DNA of 64,000 nucleotides from Streptomyces rimosus subsp. rimosus (lineage in GTDB: Bacteria; Actinomycetota; Actinomycetes; Streptomycetales; Streptomycetaceae). Both the position numbers and the translations under genes were made by a program. Under the pieces are notes generated by a model. It was not told where the DNA came from. It worked only from the letters and a program-made list of their open reading frames with translations, and made no database searches. Location: NCBI RefSeq assembly GCF_000720725.1, contig NZ_JOCQ01000014.1, positions 1-64,000 on the forward strand, read 5' to 3'. Every line of letters starts with the position of its first letter. The first letter of the stretch is position 1. Shown piece after piece: positions 53,026 through 62,460 of this stretch.

Positions 53026-56000
53026 GGGAAGCCTTCCCGAAGAGCATGTCGGCCGGACCGGCAGAGATGATCACGTGTGGTTGCGGTGCCGCGGTGGCCA
53101 GTTCGGCGGCGAAGGCGCGGGCCCCGGCCTCCATGGACAGCAGGGGGACACCGTCCAGACGGAAGAGCTCGGCCAGCCGCGGCGTGACCATGCCGCCTTG
53201 CCACGGGCCCCAGGCCAGGGATCGGACCAACGCCTCGGGGCGGCCGGCCCGTTCCGCGGCGATCACCTGGTTCAGGGTTTCGTTGGCCATCGCGTAGTCG
53301 CACTGGCCGGGGTTGCCGTACGAGGCGACCACCGAGGAGAACACGCACACCAGACGCAGCGGATCCGCCGCCGTCTCCTGGAGCAGCGCCGCCAGCCCGT
53401 CGACCTTCACACCGAAGACCTCGTCGAAGTCCGCGGCCGACTTGTCCCTGATCCGCCGGTCGGCCAGGACGCCGGCCGCGTGCACCAGCCCGGTGACCGG
53501 CCCCCACTCGGCCCGGACGCCGGCGAGCGCGGCCCCGAGGCCCGCCCGGTCCCGGATGTCCGTACGCACGTACCGGGCCTGCGAACCGGCCTCCTCCAGA
53601 GCGGCCAGCGTCGCGCGGATGCGGTTCGCCCGCGGGCCGTCCGGCTTCGAACGGCCGATCAGGACGAACCGGGCCGGGCAGGTACGCGCCAGCTCGACCA
53701 GCGCCTCGGCGGTGACACCGCCGGTGCCGCCCGTCGCGACGATCACGGGGAGCGGACCGAGGGCCGGCGCAGGCGGCGCGTCCCCCGGGGCGTCCTCGTC
53801 ACGTACGGCCCAAGTGCGCCGTACGCCGTCGGCCGGAAGACCGACGTTGAGCGACGGCCCGCCGCCCAGCAGTTCCCCGACGACCGCCGCGGCAACCTCG
53901 CCGTCGGTACGGGGCCCGCGGGCGCAGTCGACCGCCTTGACCGAGGCCCGCGGCCACTCGGCTGCCGCGGTACGGGCGAGAGCGGCGATGCCCCCGAGCC
54001 ACGCACGGCCCGGCGCGCAGTCGCGGAGCCCGAACCAGCCGCCCGTGTCCTGCACGGTGACGAAGACGCCACCGTGCTGCTCCATCCGCGGCGCGACGGC
54101 GTGGGCCGCCTGGAACGCCTCCCGCTGACGTGCGACGGCCTCGGCCACCGACGCCGGTTCGGCCATGCCGCCGAGGAAGACGACGCCGGCCGCCCCGGCG
54201 GGCACGTCCGTATGGCGCTCGGCAGCAACGCCGTGCCGGCCGAGCAGCCGGACCACCTCGTCCGCGAGTCCGGTGCCGTCCCCGACCACGGACAGGGGGC
54301 CCTCGCCCAGTCCCGGCAGCGGCGTGCCGGCAGCGGGTTCGGCCACCATCGTCGGGACCTGCCGGTGCACCCGCACATCCGGCGGGGCGGGACCGGCCGG
54401 GGCCGAGTCCGTCGCGGCAGGAGGCGGTGCACCGTCGGCGGGTGCTGTCACCGCGAGGAGTTCGCGCAGCGCGCCGGCCACCTCTCCTACGGTCTGCAAG
54501 GTCGCCAGCTGCCCGATGTCGGCCCGGTCCACGGCCTCCAGATGGGGGAACGCCTCGCGCAGCGCTGCCAGCACCTGCACCCGGGTGATCGAATCGAGGC
54601 CCAGGTCGGCTTCGAGCTCCATGTGCGGCGCCAGGATGTCGACGGGGTAGCCGGTCTTCTCCGCCACTGTCCTCAGTACCAGGGCTTCCATGTCGGAGGG
54701 GGACAGGTTCGGTGATGGCGGAGCCTCTGGGGGCGTGGGCCGGCCCGACTCGGTGGGGGGCAGGGGCGGGGCCGGGCTTTCTTCGGCGACCATAGGGGCG
54801 ACGGGGGCGGCGGGGGCGGCGGGATCAGCCAGGTCGTCGCCCCAACCGGTCCCGTCCGGCTCCTGCACGGTGTTCCCCTCGGCCCCGGCAAGAGCCTCGA
54901 CCGCTTTGGCCGCCAGGCCGAGATACGCGGCGTGGGCTTCCGCGGTCTGCCGCTGCACCTCCAGGAGTGCCCGTACGACCTCGGTGCCGGCCTCGGGGGG
55001 TGCCGGGGCGGGCACAGGTTCCGTATCGGTCATGGGAGTTTCGGTCACGGGAGTCGCAGACTGGGACCTATCCGTCTGAGACTCGTCCATCTGAGGCCCA
55101 GCTGTCTGAGGTCCATCCGTCTGACGCTCACCCGTCTGACGATCATCCGCTTGAGGCGGGTAACGCCGCCCATGATTACCGCCGTTGATCGCCATGCGCA
55201 CCTGGGGCCCGGAACGTGGCTCCGGTGCGGTCCGCGGGGTGGCGTGGTGTTCCCACAGTCCGGCGGGCAGCAGGGGGACGCCCAGGGTGGCCAGCCTGGC
55301 CAGGGCGTTGTGGAGGCCGGTCACCCCGGAGATTCCCGACGGGGCGGTGGGCACGGCGTGATGCGGGACGTCGTGCAGGATCTCGCCGATCAGGCCGCTG
55401 AGTACGCTGCCCGGCCCCACTTCCACGAAGGTCCGTACTCCGTCGCCGTACATGGCCTTGATCATGTCGACGAACCGGACGGGGGCGGCCAAGTGCCCGG
55501 CAACCGTCTGGCGCACCAGGTCAGGCCGTACGGGATACACGGCGGCGGCCGTGTTGCCGTACACGTCCAGCAGCGGGGCCCGGACCGTCTGCGCGGCGAG
55601 GAATTCCGCCAGAGGCTCTGCGGCGCGAGCCACCAGCGGGCTGTGGAATGCCGTGGCCACATCCAGGCGGCGGGCAGTGAGACCGGCCGCGGCGCAGCGT
55701 TCCGCCGCCTGCGCGACCTCGCTCTCCGAGCCTGCCAGCACGACCTGGCCGGGGGCGTTGTCGTTGGCGATCCGGAGGTCCCCGGCCGGGCCGTCGGGGA
55801 CGAGGCCGGTGACGCCGCTGACGCGTTCCGCGCAGGCGTCCACGGCGAGCATGGCGCCGCCGTCCGGGCCCGTACCGGCGTCCCGCATGAGTTCCCCGCG
55901 CCTGCGGGCCAGCCGCAGCAGAGTGTCCGCGTCGAACGCCCGGGCAGCGTGCAGCGCGGTCAGTTCGCCGAAGCTGTGGCCCGCGACGCAGTCCGGCCGT

Positions 56001-58015
56001 ACCCTGGTCGCGTCGAGCACCGCCAGCAGGGCGAGAGCGTGCGCGGCGAGGGCCGGCTGCGCCCATTCGGTACGGGTCAGCTCGGCCCGGTGGCGCCTCC
56101 GCCCGGCCTCGGTGCTCGCGGGCCTGGGGAACACCACGTCGGTCAGCGGCCGTTCACCGAGGCCCAGTTCGGCCGCGTGCTGCCATACCGCCAGCGCGCG
56201 CGGAAAGTGCAAGGCCATATCCGTGCCCATGCGGAGGTGCTGGGTGCCTTGCCCGGGAAAGACGAAGGCGATCCGGCCGACGCCCATGCCACCGGTGCCG
56301 TAATGCATCCCGGAAGGGCCTGAGAAGGCGTCTTCGGGCTGCCGCTCGATCACCGTGGCTGCCTGCTCCAGCTTGGTGGCCAGTTCCGCGCAATCGGAGG
56401 CGACGAGCGCCAGGCGGCATTCCGCGGTGGCGTCGAAGGCGCCCTGCGCCCGCCGGGCGGTTTCGGACAGGCGCTCGCGCTCGCCCATGCTCTCCACGAG
56501 TTCCCGGCACCGGGCGAGCAGCCCTTCGGGGGCATCGGCGGACAGCGGCACCAACTCCGACGGGCGGGCAGCACACCGCGGAGCGGGGCGGCGCACGCCG
56601 GGGACCGCGTCCGCCCTGACGTATTCCTCCAGCGCCACATGGAAGTTGGAGCCGCCGAACCCGAAGCTCGACACCGATGCCCGCCGCGGGTGGTCCGCGA
56701 GGTGCACCCAGGGCCTGGCCGAGGTGTTGAGGTAGAAGGGGCTGCGGTCGAGTTCCAGCGCCGGGTTGGTCGGCTCCGCCTTGATCGTCGGGGGCAGTAC
56801 CTTGTGGTGCAGTGCCAGTACGGCCTTCAGCAGCCCGGCGGCACCGGCGGCGGCTTTGGCGTGACCGATCTGGGACTTCACCGAGCCCAGACCGCACCAC
56901 TGGCGGCCGGGCCCATCGGATGCCTCGAACACTTCGCGCAGCGCGGCCACTTCAGTGGTGTCGCCCGCGACGGTCCCGGTGCCGTGGGCCTCCACCAGGC
57001 CCACCGTGCCCGGGTCGTAGTCCGCTGCCGCGTAGGCCCGGCGCATGGCCCGGACCTGCCCGGCTGCCAGCGGAGCGTAGATGGACGTCCCGCTGCCGTC
57101 CGAGGCCGACCCGATGCCGCGTACCACGGCGAAGATCCGGTCGTCGTCCCGCTCGGCGTCCGCGAGGCGCTTGAGCGCGAACAGGGCGACGCCTTCACCC
57201 AGCAGGGTGCCGTCCGCCGACTCCGCGAACGGCCGGCAGTCGCCGGTGGGGGAGAGCGCCGGGGTCTTGCTGAAGCAGGTGAACGTCATCGGATCGTTGA
57301 GGGTGTCCACGCCGCCGGTGACGACGAGATCCGCCCGGCCGAGTACGAGATCGTCGACGGCGACGGACAGCGCGGCCAGGGAACTCGCGCACGCGGCGTC
57401 CACGGTGAGGTTCGTCCCGTGCAGGTCGAAGGTGTTGGCGATCCGCCCGGCGACGACGTTGCTCAACAGGCCGGGAAAGGTGGCCGTCTGCCACGGTACG
57501 CAGTGGCCGGCGATCCGGTCGCAGACCTCCTCCACCCGCTCCGGCGCAATCCCTTCCTCCCGTAGGACTTTGCGCCAGACGGGGCGCCCCGTGCGCGCGC
57601 TCATCTCTCCCATCAGCTGGAGTGCCGCACAGCCCACGTACACGCCGACCCGTTCGCCGTCCGGGCCCGCTCGCGCCGGTCCCAGATCCGCCAGCAGCCG
57701 GTCGGCCACGATCAGGGCGAGCAACTGGGCCGAGTCGGTGGCGGCGACGGACCGGGGCGACAGGCCGAAGGCCAGCGGGTCGAAATCCACCGTCGGCAGG
57801 AAAGCCCCGCGCTTGCAGTACGTCTTGTCCTCGGCCCGCGGGTCGGGGTCGTAGTGGTCGGCCGCCAGCCACCGGTCGGCCGGCACGTCGGTCACCAGGT
57901 CCCGGCCCTCGACGATCGCCTGCCAGAAGGCGTCGAGATCCGGGGCGCCCGGCATGATCGCACTCATCCCCACGATGGCGATCGGTTCCCGTACGGCCGG
58001 CCGGTTGTCGGGCAT
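52952..58015 (-). CDS. Iterative type I polyketide synthase, KS-AT-ACP-KR
   Basis: The protein is 1687 aa; ATG 58015 has GGGAG upstream (ATG 58039 is possible). KS about 8-465, with DAACASSLAAL (Cys ~208), EAHGTGTVAGD and SQIGHAKAAAG. AT about 595-930, with FVFPGQGTQHLRM and CVAGHSFGELTAL. A disordered linker with QTD repeats lies at about 965-1005. One ACP at about 1105-1180 (DLGLDSITRVQVLAAL). KR about 1225-1640, with a structural half and the catalytic half VIVATGGTGGVTAEALVELA and YAMANETLN. The KS looks PfaA/HglE-like, but there is only one ACP rather than a tandem array and no KS-CLF subunit, so this is not a classical PUFA synthase. It sits between PfaD and the dehydratase. Confidence 0.9.
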   Translation of the reverse strand: MPDNRPAVREPIAIVGMSAIMPGAPDLDAFWQAIVEGRDLVTDVPADRWLAADHYDPDPRAEDKTYCKRGAFLPTVDFDPLAFGLSPRSVAATDSAQLLALIVADRLLADLGPARAGPDGERVGVYVGCAALQLMGEMSARTGRPVWRKVLREEGIAPERVEEVCDRIAGHCVPWQTATFPGLLSNVVAGRIANTFDLHGTNLTVDAACASSLAALSVAVDDLVLGRADLVVTGGVDTLNDPMTFTCFSKTPALSPTGDCRPFAESADGTLLGEGVALFALKRLADAERDDDRIFAVVRGIGSASDGSGTSIYAPLAAGQVRAMRRAYAAADYDPGTVGLVEAHGTGTVAGDTTEVAALREVFEASDGPGRQWCGLGSVKSQIGHAKAAAGAAGLLKAVLALHHKVLPPTIKAEPTNPALELDRSPFYLNTSARPWVHLADHPRRASVSSFGFGGSNFHVALEEYVRADAVPGVRRPAPRCAARPSELVPLSADAPEGLLARCRELVESMGERERLSETARRAQGAFDATAECRLALVASDCAELATKLEQAATVIERQPEDAFSGPSGMHYGTGGMGVGRIAFVFPGQGTQHLRMGTDMALHFPRALAVWQHAAELGLGERPLTDVVFPRPASTEAGRRRHRAELTRTEWAQPALAAHALALLAVLDATRVRPDCVAGHSFGELTALHAARAFDADTLLRLARRRGELMRDAGTGPDGGAMLAVDACAERVSGVTGLVPDGPAGDLRIANDNAPGQVVLAGSESEVAQAAERCAAAGLTARRLDVATAFHSPLVARAAEPLAEFLAAQTVRAPLLDVYGNTAAAVYPVRPDLVRQTVAGHLAAPVRFVDMIKAMYGDGVRTFVEVGPGSVLSGLIGEILHDVPHHAVPTAPSGISGVTGLHNALARLATLGVPLLPAGLWEHHATPRTAPEPRSGPQVRMAINGGNHGRRYPPQADDRQTGERQTDGPQTAGPQMDESQTDRSQSATPVTETPMTDTEPVPAPAPPEAGTEVVRALLEVQRQTAEAHAAYLGLAAKAVEALAGAEGNTVQEPDGTGWGDDLADPAAPAAPVAPMVAEESPAPPLPPTESGRPTPPEAPPSPNLSPSDMEALVLRTVAEKTGYPVDILAPHMELEADLGLDSITRVQVLAALREAFPHLEAVDRADIGQLATLQTVGEVAGALRELLAVTAPADGAPPPAATDSAPAGPAPPDVRVHRQVPTMVAEPAAGTPLPGLGEGPLSVVGDGTGLADEVVRLLGRHGVAAERHTDVPAGAAGVVFLGGMAEPASVAEAVARQREAFQAAHAVAPRMEQHGGVFVTVQDTGGWFGLRDCAPGRAWLGGIAALARTAAAEWPRASVKAVDCARGPRTDGEVAAAVVGELLGGGPSLNVGLPADGVRRTWAVRDEDAPGDAPPAPALGPLPVIVATGGTGGVTAEALVELARTCPARFVLIGRSKPDGPRANRIRATLAALEEAGSQARYVRTDIRDRAGLGAALAGVRAEWGPVTGLVHAAGVLADRRIRDKSAADFDEVFGVKVDGLAALLQETAADPLRLVCVFSSVVASYGNPGQCDYAMANETLNQVIAAERAGRPEALVRSLAWGPWQGGMVTPRLAELFRLDGVPLLSMEAGARAFAAELATAAPQPHVIISAGPADMLFGKASHAAHTANTAHAARTTHSTHTARTA
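52969..53027. repeat. TGTG/GGGCTGCATG repeat coding in two frames
   Basis: Imperfect repeats of TGGGTTG, GTGCTG and TGTGGGCTGCATG encode the (A/T)HTA-rich tail of the PKS and, shifted by one base, the (Q)PTQP head of the next gene. Confidence 0.7.
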
Positions 58016-58041
58016 GAGCCTGCTCCCTTCGCGCGACATGA

Positions 58042-58104
58042 GCGGACAAGACGTGTGCGGACAAGATGTGTGCGGCGGACAAGACGCGTGCGGACAAGAC
58101 GTCT
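58042..58104. repeat. 15-bp tandem repeats between pfaD-like and PKS genes
   Basis: Four units of GCGGACAAGACGTGT type start at 58042, 58057, 58075 and 58090; three bases separate units 2 and 3. They fill most of the 114-base gap between the PfaD-like stop and the PKS start. Confidence 0.88.
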
Positions 58105-58129
58105 GCGGCGGATACGGCGTACACCGCGC

Positions 58130-59782
58130 TCAGCGCAGCCGGCGTGGTCGGAAGCGGAAGGCCCGCGGCGGAAGGGCGACCCCGCACGTCCGCAGCTGGT
58201 GGGCGCGGGTCACCACGGCGGCTCCCCGCAGCAGGTTCAACGCGATCTGTACGACCGTCCGGTGCCCCGGCTCCGCCAGGAAGGAACCCGCGCTCCACCG
58301 GTTGAACGCCCCGGCCGCGGGGCCGCACCACAGCTGATAGTCGGCCCGCCGGTGCGGATCCCCGGTGACCGCCCACCGGTTCGACTGGCCGAGGTACCAC
58401 CGGAACACCAGCGCCATCCGGTGCTTCGGATCCGCCTCGGCCCGCGCCGCTTCCGCCGGGTCCCGCCGCGTCCAGTACTCGTACGTCCACGCCCATACGG
58501 CATCGACCGAAGCCCCCAGCACCTCCCGCTCCAGCGCCCGGCGCTCGGCCGCCGGCACGGCGTCCAGCGACGGATACCCGCGGTAGACGCGCTCCAGCCG
58601 CGCCGCCCGCCCGGCGAACAGCGTGCCGCGCCGCAACACCTGCACCTGCGCCCCCATCTCGAACATGTCCGCGGCGGGAGCCATGGCCGTATCGGCGATG
58701 TCCGCCTCGGCGAGCATCGCCTTGGCGGCGCCACAGACGCCGGCCTCGACCGACATCTGGTTCACCGATCCGGTGACGACGTACGCCGCGCCGAGCGCGA
58801 AGGCGGCGGCGACCGCGGCCGGGTCCCCGAGGCCGCCCGCCGCCCCCACGCGCACCGGGCGGGCAAGGCGCTGCCGGGCCGCCAGCTCGTCCCGCAGGCA
58901 GACGACGGCGGGCAGCAGCGCGGCCAGGGGGCGGCGGTCGGTGTGACCGCCGCTGTCGGCCTCCACGGTGATGTCCTCGGCCACCGGTACGCGGGTGGCC
59001 AGCCCCGCCTCGTACTCGGTGAGCCGGCCGTGTTCCACCAGGTGCCGCAGCAGTGCGGCGGGGGCGGGCGACATGAACGCCTGCGCCAGCTCGGGACGGC
59101 TGACCTTGGCGAACAGTGCTGTCGGACGGACGATCCGGCCCGCCCGGTCCTGCCGCAGCCCCGTGGCGGCGCAGCGCACCACCGCGGGCGTCAGCTCCAT
59201 GAAGGCCGAAGCCGAGACGCACGGGACCCCTGCGCCCAGCAGCCGGTCGGCGACCTGCTCCTCCAAGGACGCGTCGCCCGGGGTGTGGATCAGGTTCACG
59301 CCCCAGTTCCGGCGGTCCGCCAGCCCGGTACGCAGCTCGTGCACGGCGCGTTCCACCTCGGCCGGGCGCAGGCCCGCGGCGCCGAAGAAGGCGAGCATGT
59401 CGGCGCGTGCCATGGCGGCCACCAACGACACGGTCGAGATGCCGCGCGCCATCTCACCCGCGACGTAAGGGAAACGGACTCCGTGCGCCTGGCCGAACGT
59501 CCGCTCACCCAGCCACTCCGGATACAGCGCGGGCAGCGTCCCGACCGGGACCAGGCCGTGGCCGGGACCAGGGGCCGCCGACCGGCCGTCCGCCAGCCCC
59601 AGCAGCCCGTCGGAAACCCGGGCGACCAGATGCACCGGTGTCGTCACCCGCTGAGCCAGTTCCGTCATACCTTCGCCGTCGAACACGGCGCCGCGCTCGG
59701 CCCCGTCACCGGGCCGTTGCCGGGCACCCACCGGCGGATCCGTTCCCGGCCGGCCGTCAGCAGCCGATCCCTCGAAAAGCAT
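58130..59782 (-). CDS. PfaD-family trans-acting enoyl reductase
   Basis: The protein is 550 aa from the ATG at 59782. The FMN-dependent TIM barrel of the 2-nitropropane-dioxygenase type has FPYVAGEMARGISTVSLVAA, WGVNLIHTPGDASLEEQVAD, VAEDITVEADSGGHTDRRPL and VRVGAAGGLGDPAAVAAAFA. The C-terminal KHRMALVFRWYLGQSNRWA is characteristic of PfaD proteins. It reduces enoyl intermediates on the PKS in trans. The gene lies upstream of the PKS in the operon and 4 bases after the EF-hand gene. Confidence 0.92.
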   Translation of the reverse strand: MLFEGSAADGRPGTDPPVGARQRPGDGAERGAVFDGEGMTELAQRVTTPVHLVARVSDGLLGLADGRSAAPGPGHGLVPVGTLPALYPEWLGERTFGQAHGVRFPYVAGEMARGISTVSLVAAMARADMLAFFGAAGLRPAEVERAVHELRTGLADRRNWGVNLIHTPGDASLEEQVADRLLGAGVPCVSASAFMELTPAVVRCAATGLRQDRAGRIVRPTALFAKVSRPELAQAFMSPAPAALLRHLVEHGRLTEYEAGLATRVPVAEDITVEADSGGHTDRRPLAALLPAVVCLRDELAARQRLARPVRVGAAGGLGDPAAVAAAFALGAAYVVTGSVNQMSVEAGVCGAAKAMLAEADIADTAMAPAADMFEMGAQVQVLRRGTLFAGRAARLERVYRGYPSLDAVPAAERRALEREVLGASVDAVWAWTYEYWTRRDPAEAARAEADPKHRMALVFRWYLGQSNRWAVTGDPHRRADYQLWCGPAAGAFNRWSAGSFLAEPGHRTVVQIALNLLRGAAVVTRAHQLRTCGVALPPRAFRFRPRRLR

Positions 59783-59786
59783 CCCG

Positions 59787-60368
59787 TCAGAAATGACCGA
59801 AGACCCAGTTCCCGGAAGCCTGCGGGTCCTCACTCACCACGTACTCCGTGATGGCTTTGAGGCACGTCGCATAGTTCAGATGCCCCTGAGCCGCCACGTC
59901 CAGCTTGTCCCAGGTCGATGTCGCCTCGTCCTCGGAGATGTCGAGGAAGCGCACCGCCATGGGAATCGTGTCGTCCTTGCGGATACTGCCGTCGTCGTCC
60001 CGGTCCACCATTCCGAACAGGACGTTGGTGAGCGAGCCGATCAGGCGGATCACCTTGTCGGGATCCCGCACCAGGTCCGTGTCGATTTCGTGCGCGAAGC
60101 GCTCCTGGTCGAGCTGACGCACTCCGGTGGCATCCGGGGACGGCTCGAACTCCCGCCAGATTTCCCGGGCCGTGGCAGCGAGCTGCTCCTGACGCCGCGC
60201 GTCGCCCGCGCTCCCCGCCGCCTCGGCGAAGGCACGGCCCAGGCGCAGCGACCCTTCCTCGGTGACGGTGCCGGAGCGCTCGGAGTCGAGAACTTCGAAC
60301 ATCCGGTTCAGTTTGCGGCGGCGGAGATCGGACATCGGCGTGGGGGCGGGGTCTTCGGAAGGGGGCAT
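59787..60368 (-). CDS. EF-hand calcium-binding protein at the head of the PKS operon
   Basis: The protein is 193 aa from the ATG at 60368 (GGAGG upstream; ATG 60335 is another choice). Two recognisable EF-hand loops: DSERSGTVTEEG (about 26-37) and DRDDDGSIRKDD (about 122-133), the second fully canonical. Helices around them (KLNRMFEVL, TNVLFGMVD) resemble the calmodulin-like proteins of Streptomyces. Function in PKS biology is unknown; it might make the pathway calcium responsive. It is separated by only 4 bases from pfaD. Confidence 0.87.
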   Translation of the reverse strand: MPPSEDPAPTPMSDLRRRKLNRMFEVLDSERSGTVTEEGSLRLGRAFAEAAGSAGDARRQEQLAATAREIWREFEPSPDATGVRQLDQERFAHEIDTDLVRDPDKVIRLIGSLTNVLFGMVDRDDDGSIRKDDTIPMAVRFLDISEDEATSTWDKLDVAAQGHLNYATCLKAITEYVVSEDPQASGNWVFGHF

Positions 60369-60778
60369 GCTGCGGTACACCTCCAAAAGCGGGATACCGG
60401 CCGGCGCACAGCCCGCGTACGTAACCGTCACACGGCGCCGGTCCGGAAAGCCGTAGCCGGCGGAGAGAGACGGAACGGCGCATAATCGCTTCTCGGACCA
60501 ACTGTTGTGCGCCTCCTGAAGAAAGCATCGGCCGCATACGTCGCCCTCAACCCGAATGCGCACCTGCTTCCCCCGACTTGGGGACGTACCGAACAAGGTG
60601 GCTGTCTAATGCTGCTGTCAAGCCACAAGACGGAGCTGGGACCGCGCCCGGTAGGGCTGTCGGTCTCGCGGGATCTGCGCATGCTCAGGCAAGCACGTAC
60701 CCGGGATCGGCCCCGGCGTCCGCCCGGAACTCGGCGGTGATCCGGTGGTACCGGCTGCTGCCGCATACCAAGGATCAG
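60369..60778. other. Intergenic region upstream of the EF-hand/PKS operon
   Basis: These 410 bases carry short frames on both strands, none with convincing coding character. The region must hold the operon promoter; I see no dormancy box. Confidence 0.55.
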
Positions 60779-61342
60779 TCAAGGAACACCCTTCAGCAGA
60801 TCCTTCCGGCAGGCATCCAAGAACCGGTCACCAGCGGAACCGAGGTCCGCTGCGATTTCCCGGATCCGCTCGGGAAAGTCGGGCCAGGCTGCGAGAGCTT
60901 CGTTGTCAGGACAGTCCAGGTCGCGCAAGAGATCGTTGGCTCCATTACGAGCTGTGCGCCACATGTGCAGAGCCGCTGCCCGTGCGTGGTCGGCGCCGAA
61001 GAGAGCCACCTGGTTGTAGGCCTTCCGGAGATCGGTGCGCAGTGCACGCCAGCGAGCTTCCGTATCGACGCGCCGACCGGCATCGTCCGAACCGATGAGC
61101 AGCGGCATCTCAGTCCGTATGAACTGCAGTACCTCCTCGCCCGCAAGTGACATGTCGGCATAGGCCCTGACCCGCTCCTCCCGCAGCCACTTCGCATGCT
61201 CCGACCCCATACGCATCGACTCCAAGTCGCGCGTGTCCCGAGCTCGGCGGCGCTCAAGAGAGGCATTGGCGAGAAGGGTCAGTACAACGCCGCTCAGCGT
61301 GGCTCCGACGGTTATCAGCTGTGTTGCGACTCCGGACCCCAT
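60779..61342 (-). CDS. Hypothetical protein with N-terminal membrane anchor
   Basis: The protein is 187 aa from an ATG with GGAGG six bases upstream. Residues 5-27 form one membrane segment (ATQLITVGATLSGVVLTLLA). The rest is helical and charged (NASLERRRARDTRDLESMRM, LRTDLRKAYNQVALFGADHA), with coiled-coil character. I do not recognise the family. It is the only gene between the PKS operon and the cobalamin-linked genes. Confidence 0.68.
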   Translation of the reverse strand: MGSGVATQLITVGATLSGVVLTLLANASLERRRARDTRDLESMRMGSEHAKWLREERVRAYADMSLAGEEVLQFIRTEMPLLIGSDDAGRRVDTEARWRALRTDLRKAYNQVALFGADHARAAALHMWRTARNGANDLLRDLDCPDNEALAAWPDFPERIREIAADLGSAGDRFLDACRKDLLKGVP

Positions 61343-61519
61343 GTTTGCCCTCCGCGTCCACATCCCCATGGTCCGCTTCGGCAGAACCCTCCACCAGAGG
61401 GTGCCGAAACGTGGGCCGGCCGTCGCGGGATCGGCAGCGTTGTCCGTGAAAGCGCAAGGAAACGGCGGCCCGCAGCGATGCGGTACGCCCTGCTTCAACC
61501 GCTGCCGGCAGCGGCACGC

Positions 61520-62194
61520 TCACGCGGTGTCGCGTCGGCGCCGGGCCTGCCATACGGCTGCGCCGAGCAGGGCGACGACGACGCCCCCGCCGACCAGCAG
61601 CCCTGCGGACGGTCCGCCGCCCGAACCGCTGCCGCTGTGGGAGCTGGTGCCGCCGCTCGCGCGTTCGGAGCGGTCGGTCACCGCTTCCCCGCAGCCGCGC
61701 CGCGGGTAGCCCGCGATGGCGCACAGCAACCCGGAGGCTGCGTACCGCAGTGGCGGTGCGGCCTTGGCCAGCGCCTCCGCGGTGGTGGCCTCCGGCGGCA
61801 ACTGCACGCAGTGCGAACGTACCGTCGGGGGCTTCTCTCCGGACGGGGCGTCCTGCGCCGTGCCGAAGTCCAGGACCAGGGCGACCCGCTTGGTGCCTGC
61901 CTTTTCCGGGGTGGCAGCGCAGACCGCATCGAAGTCGGCGGGAGCACGGGGGACGACGGATTCCTTGGTGTCCGCCTGGAATACGGCGAAGCGCCACCCT
62001 TCCACAGCGCCGTCGGCCGGACGGTAGGTACCCGGCCCCTCGGCTGTGGTGCGCCAGGCGCCGTGGTCCCCGTGCCGCAGCGACCAGTAGCGGAAGTCGT
62101 CGGCGTGGGCGGGCGCTGCCGTGGTCAGCGCGAGAGTGCCCGCGGTGGCCGCCGCGGCCAGGCTGTAACTGATGGGTCCGACGCTGCGTTTCAT
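61520..62194 (-). CDS. SCO2322-like secreted, C-terminally anchored protein
   Basis: The protein is 224 aa. Signal peptide (KRSVGPISYSLAAAATAGTL..AHA), then DDFRYWSLRHGDHGAWRTTA, and a Gly/Ser-rich linker to a C-terminal membrane anchor (LLVGGGVVVALLGAAVWQ + RRRR). Cysteines occur in pairs (DAVCAA, RSHCVQL, LLCAI, RGCGE), suggesting extracytoplasmic disulfides. The pattern matches the SCO2322 family, which in Streptomyces sits next to an ECF-type vitamin transporter; this is recall. It is divergent from the cobyrinate synthase gene. Confidence 0.77.
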   Translation of the reverse strand: MKRSVGPISYSLAAAATAGTLALTTAAPAHADDFRYWSLRHGDHGAWRTTAEGPGTYRPADGAVEGWRFAVFQADTKESVVPRAPADFDAVCAATPEKAGTKRVALVLDFGTAQDAPSGEKPPTVRSHCVQLPPEATTAEALAKAAPPLRYAASGLLCAIAGYPRRGCGEAVTDRSERASGGTSSHSGSGSGGGPSAGLLVGGGVVVALLGAAVWQARRRRDTA

Positions 62195-62460
62195 GGTGTG
62201 ATTCTTCCGTCTGCCCGGTGCGGCCCGCTGCGGTCGACTGCGGCCCGCTGCGGAGTTCAGGAAATTGCTGGGCTTCTCCAGGTGGGTGCCGCCGAGTTGC
62301 GAGTGTACGTAGTCGGCCGCGGCAGGTTGAGCAGGCGGACCGCCCGCCCATTTCGGCAAGTTCCCGGGCGCCGACCGGATATCGGGGCCGTACCGTCCCG
62401 CAGCCTGACGGTACTGTGCGGCACTGCACCGGAGATCCGGCTCGTACTGGAGGGGCAGCA

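Noticed and set aside
52952..59782. Classical omega-3 PUFA synthase
   Set aside because: Only one ACP and no KS-CLF subunit are present; PfaD alone does not define that pathway.
62195..62460. Possible cobalamin riboswitch before the cobyrinate synthase gene
   Set aside because: A GGCACTGCA segment near 62424 is reminiscent of a B12 box, but the other conserved blocks are missing.
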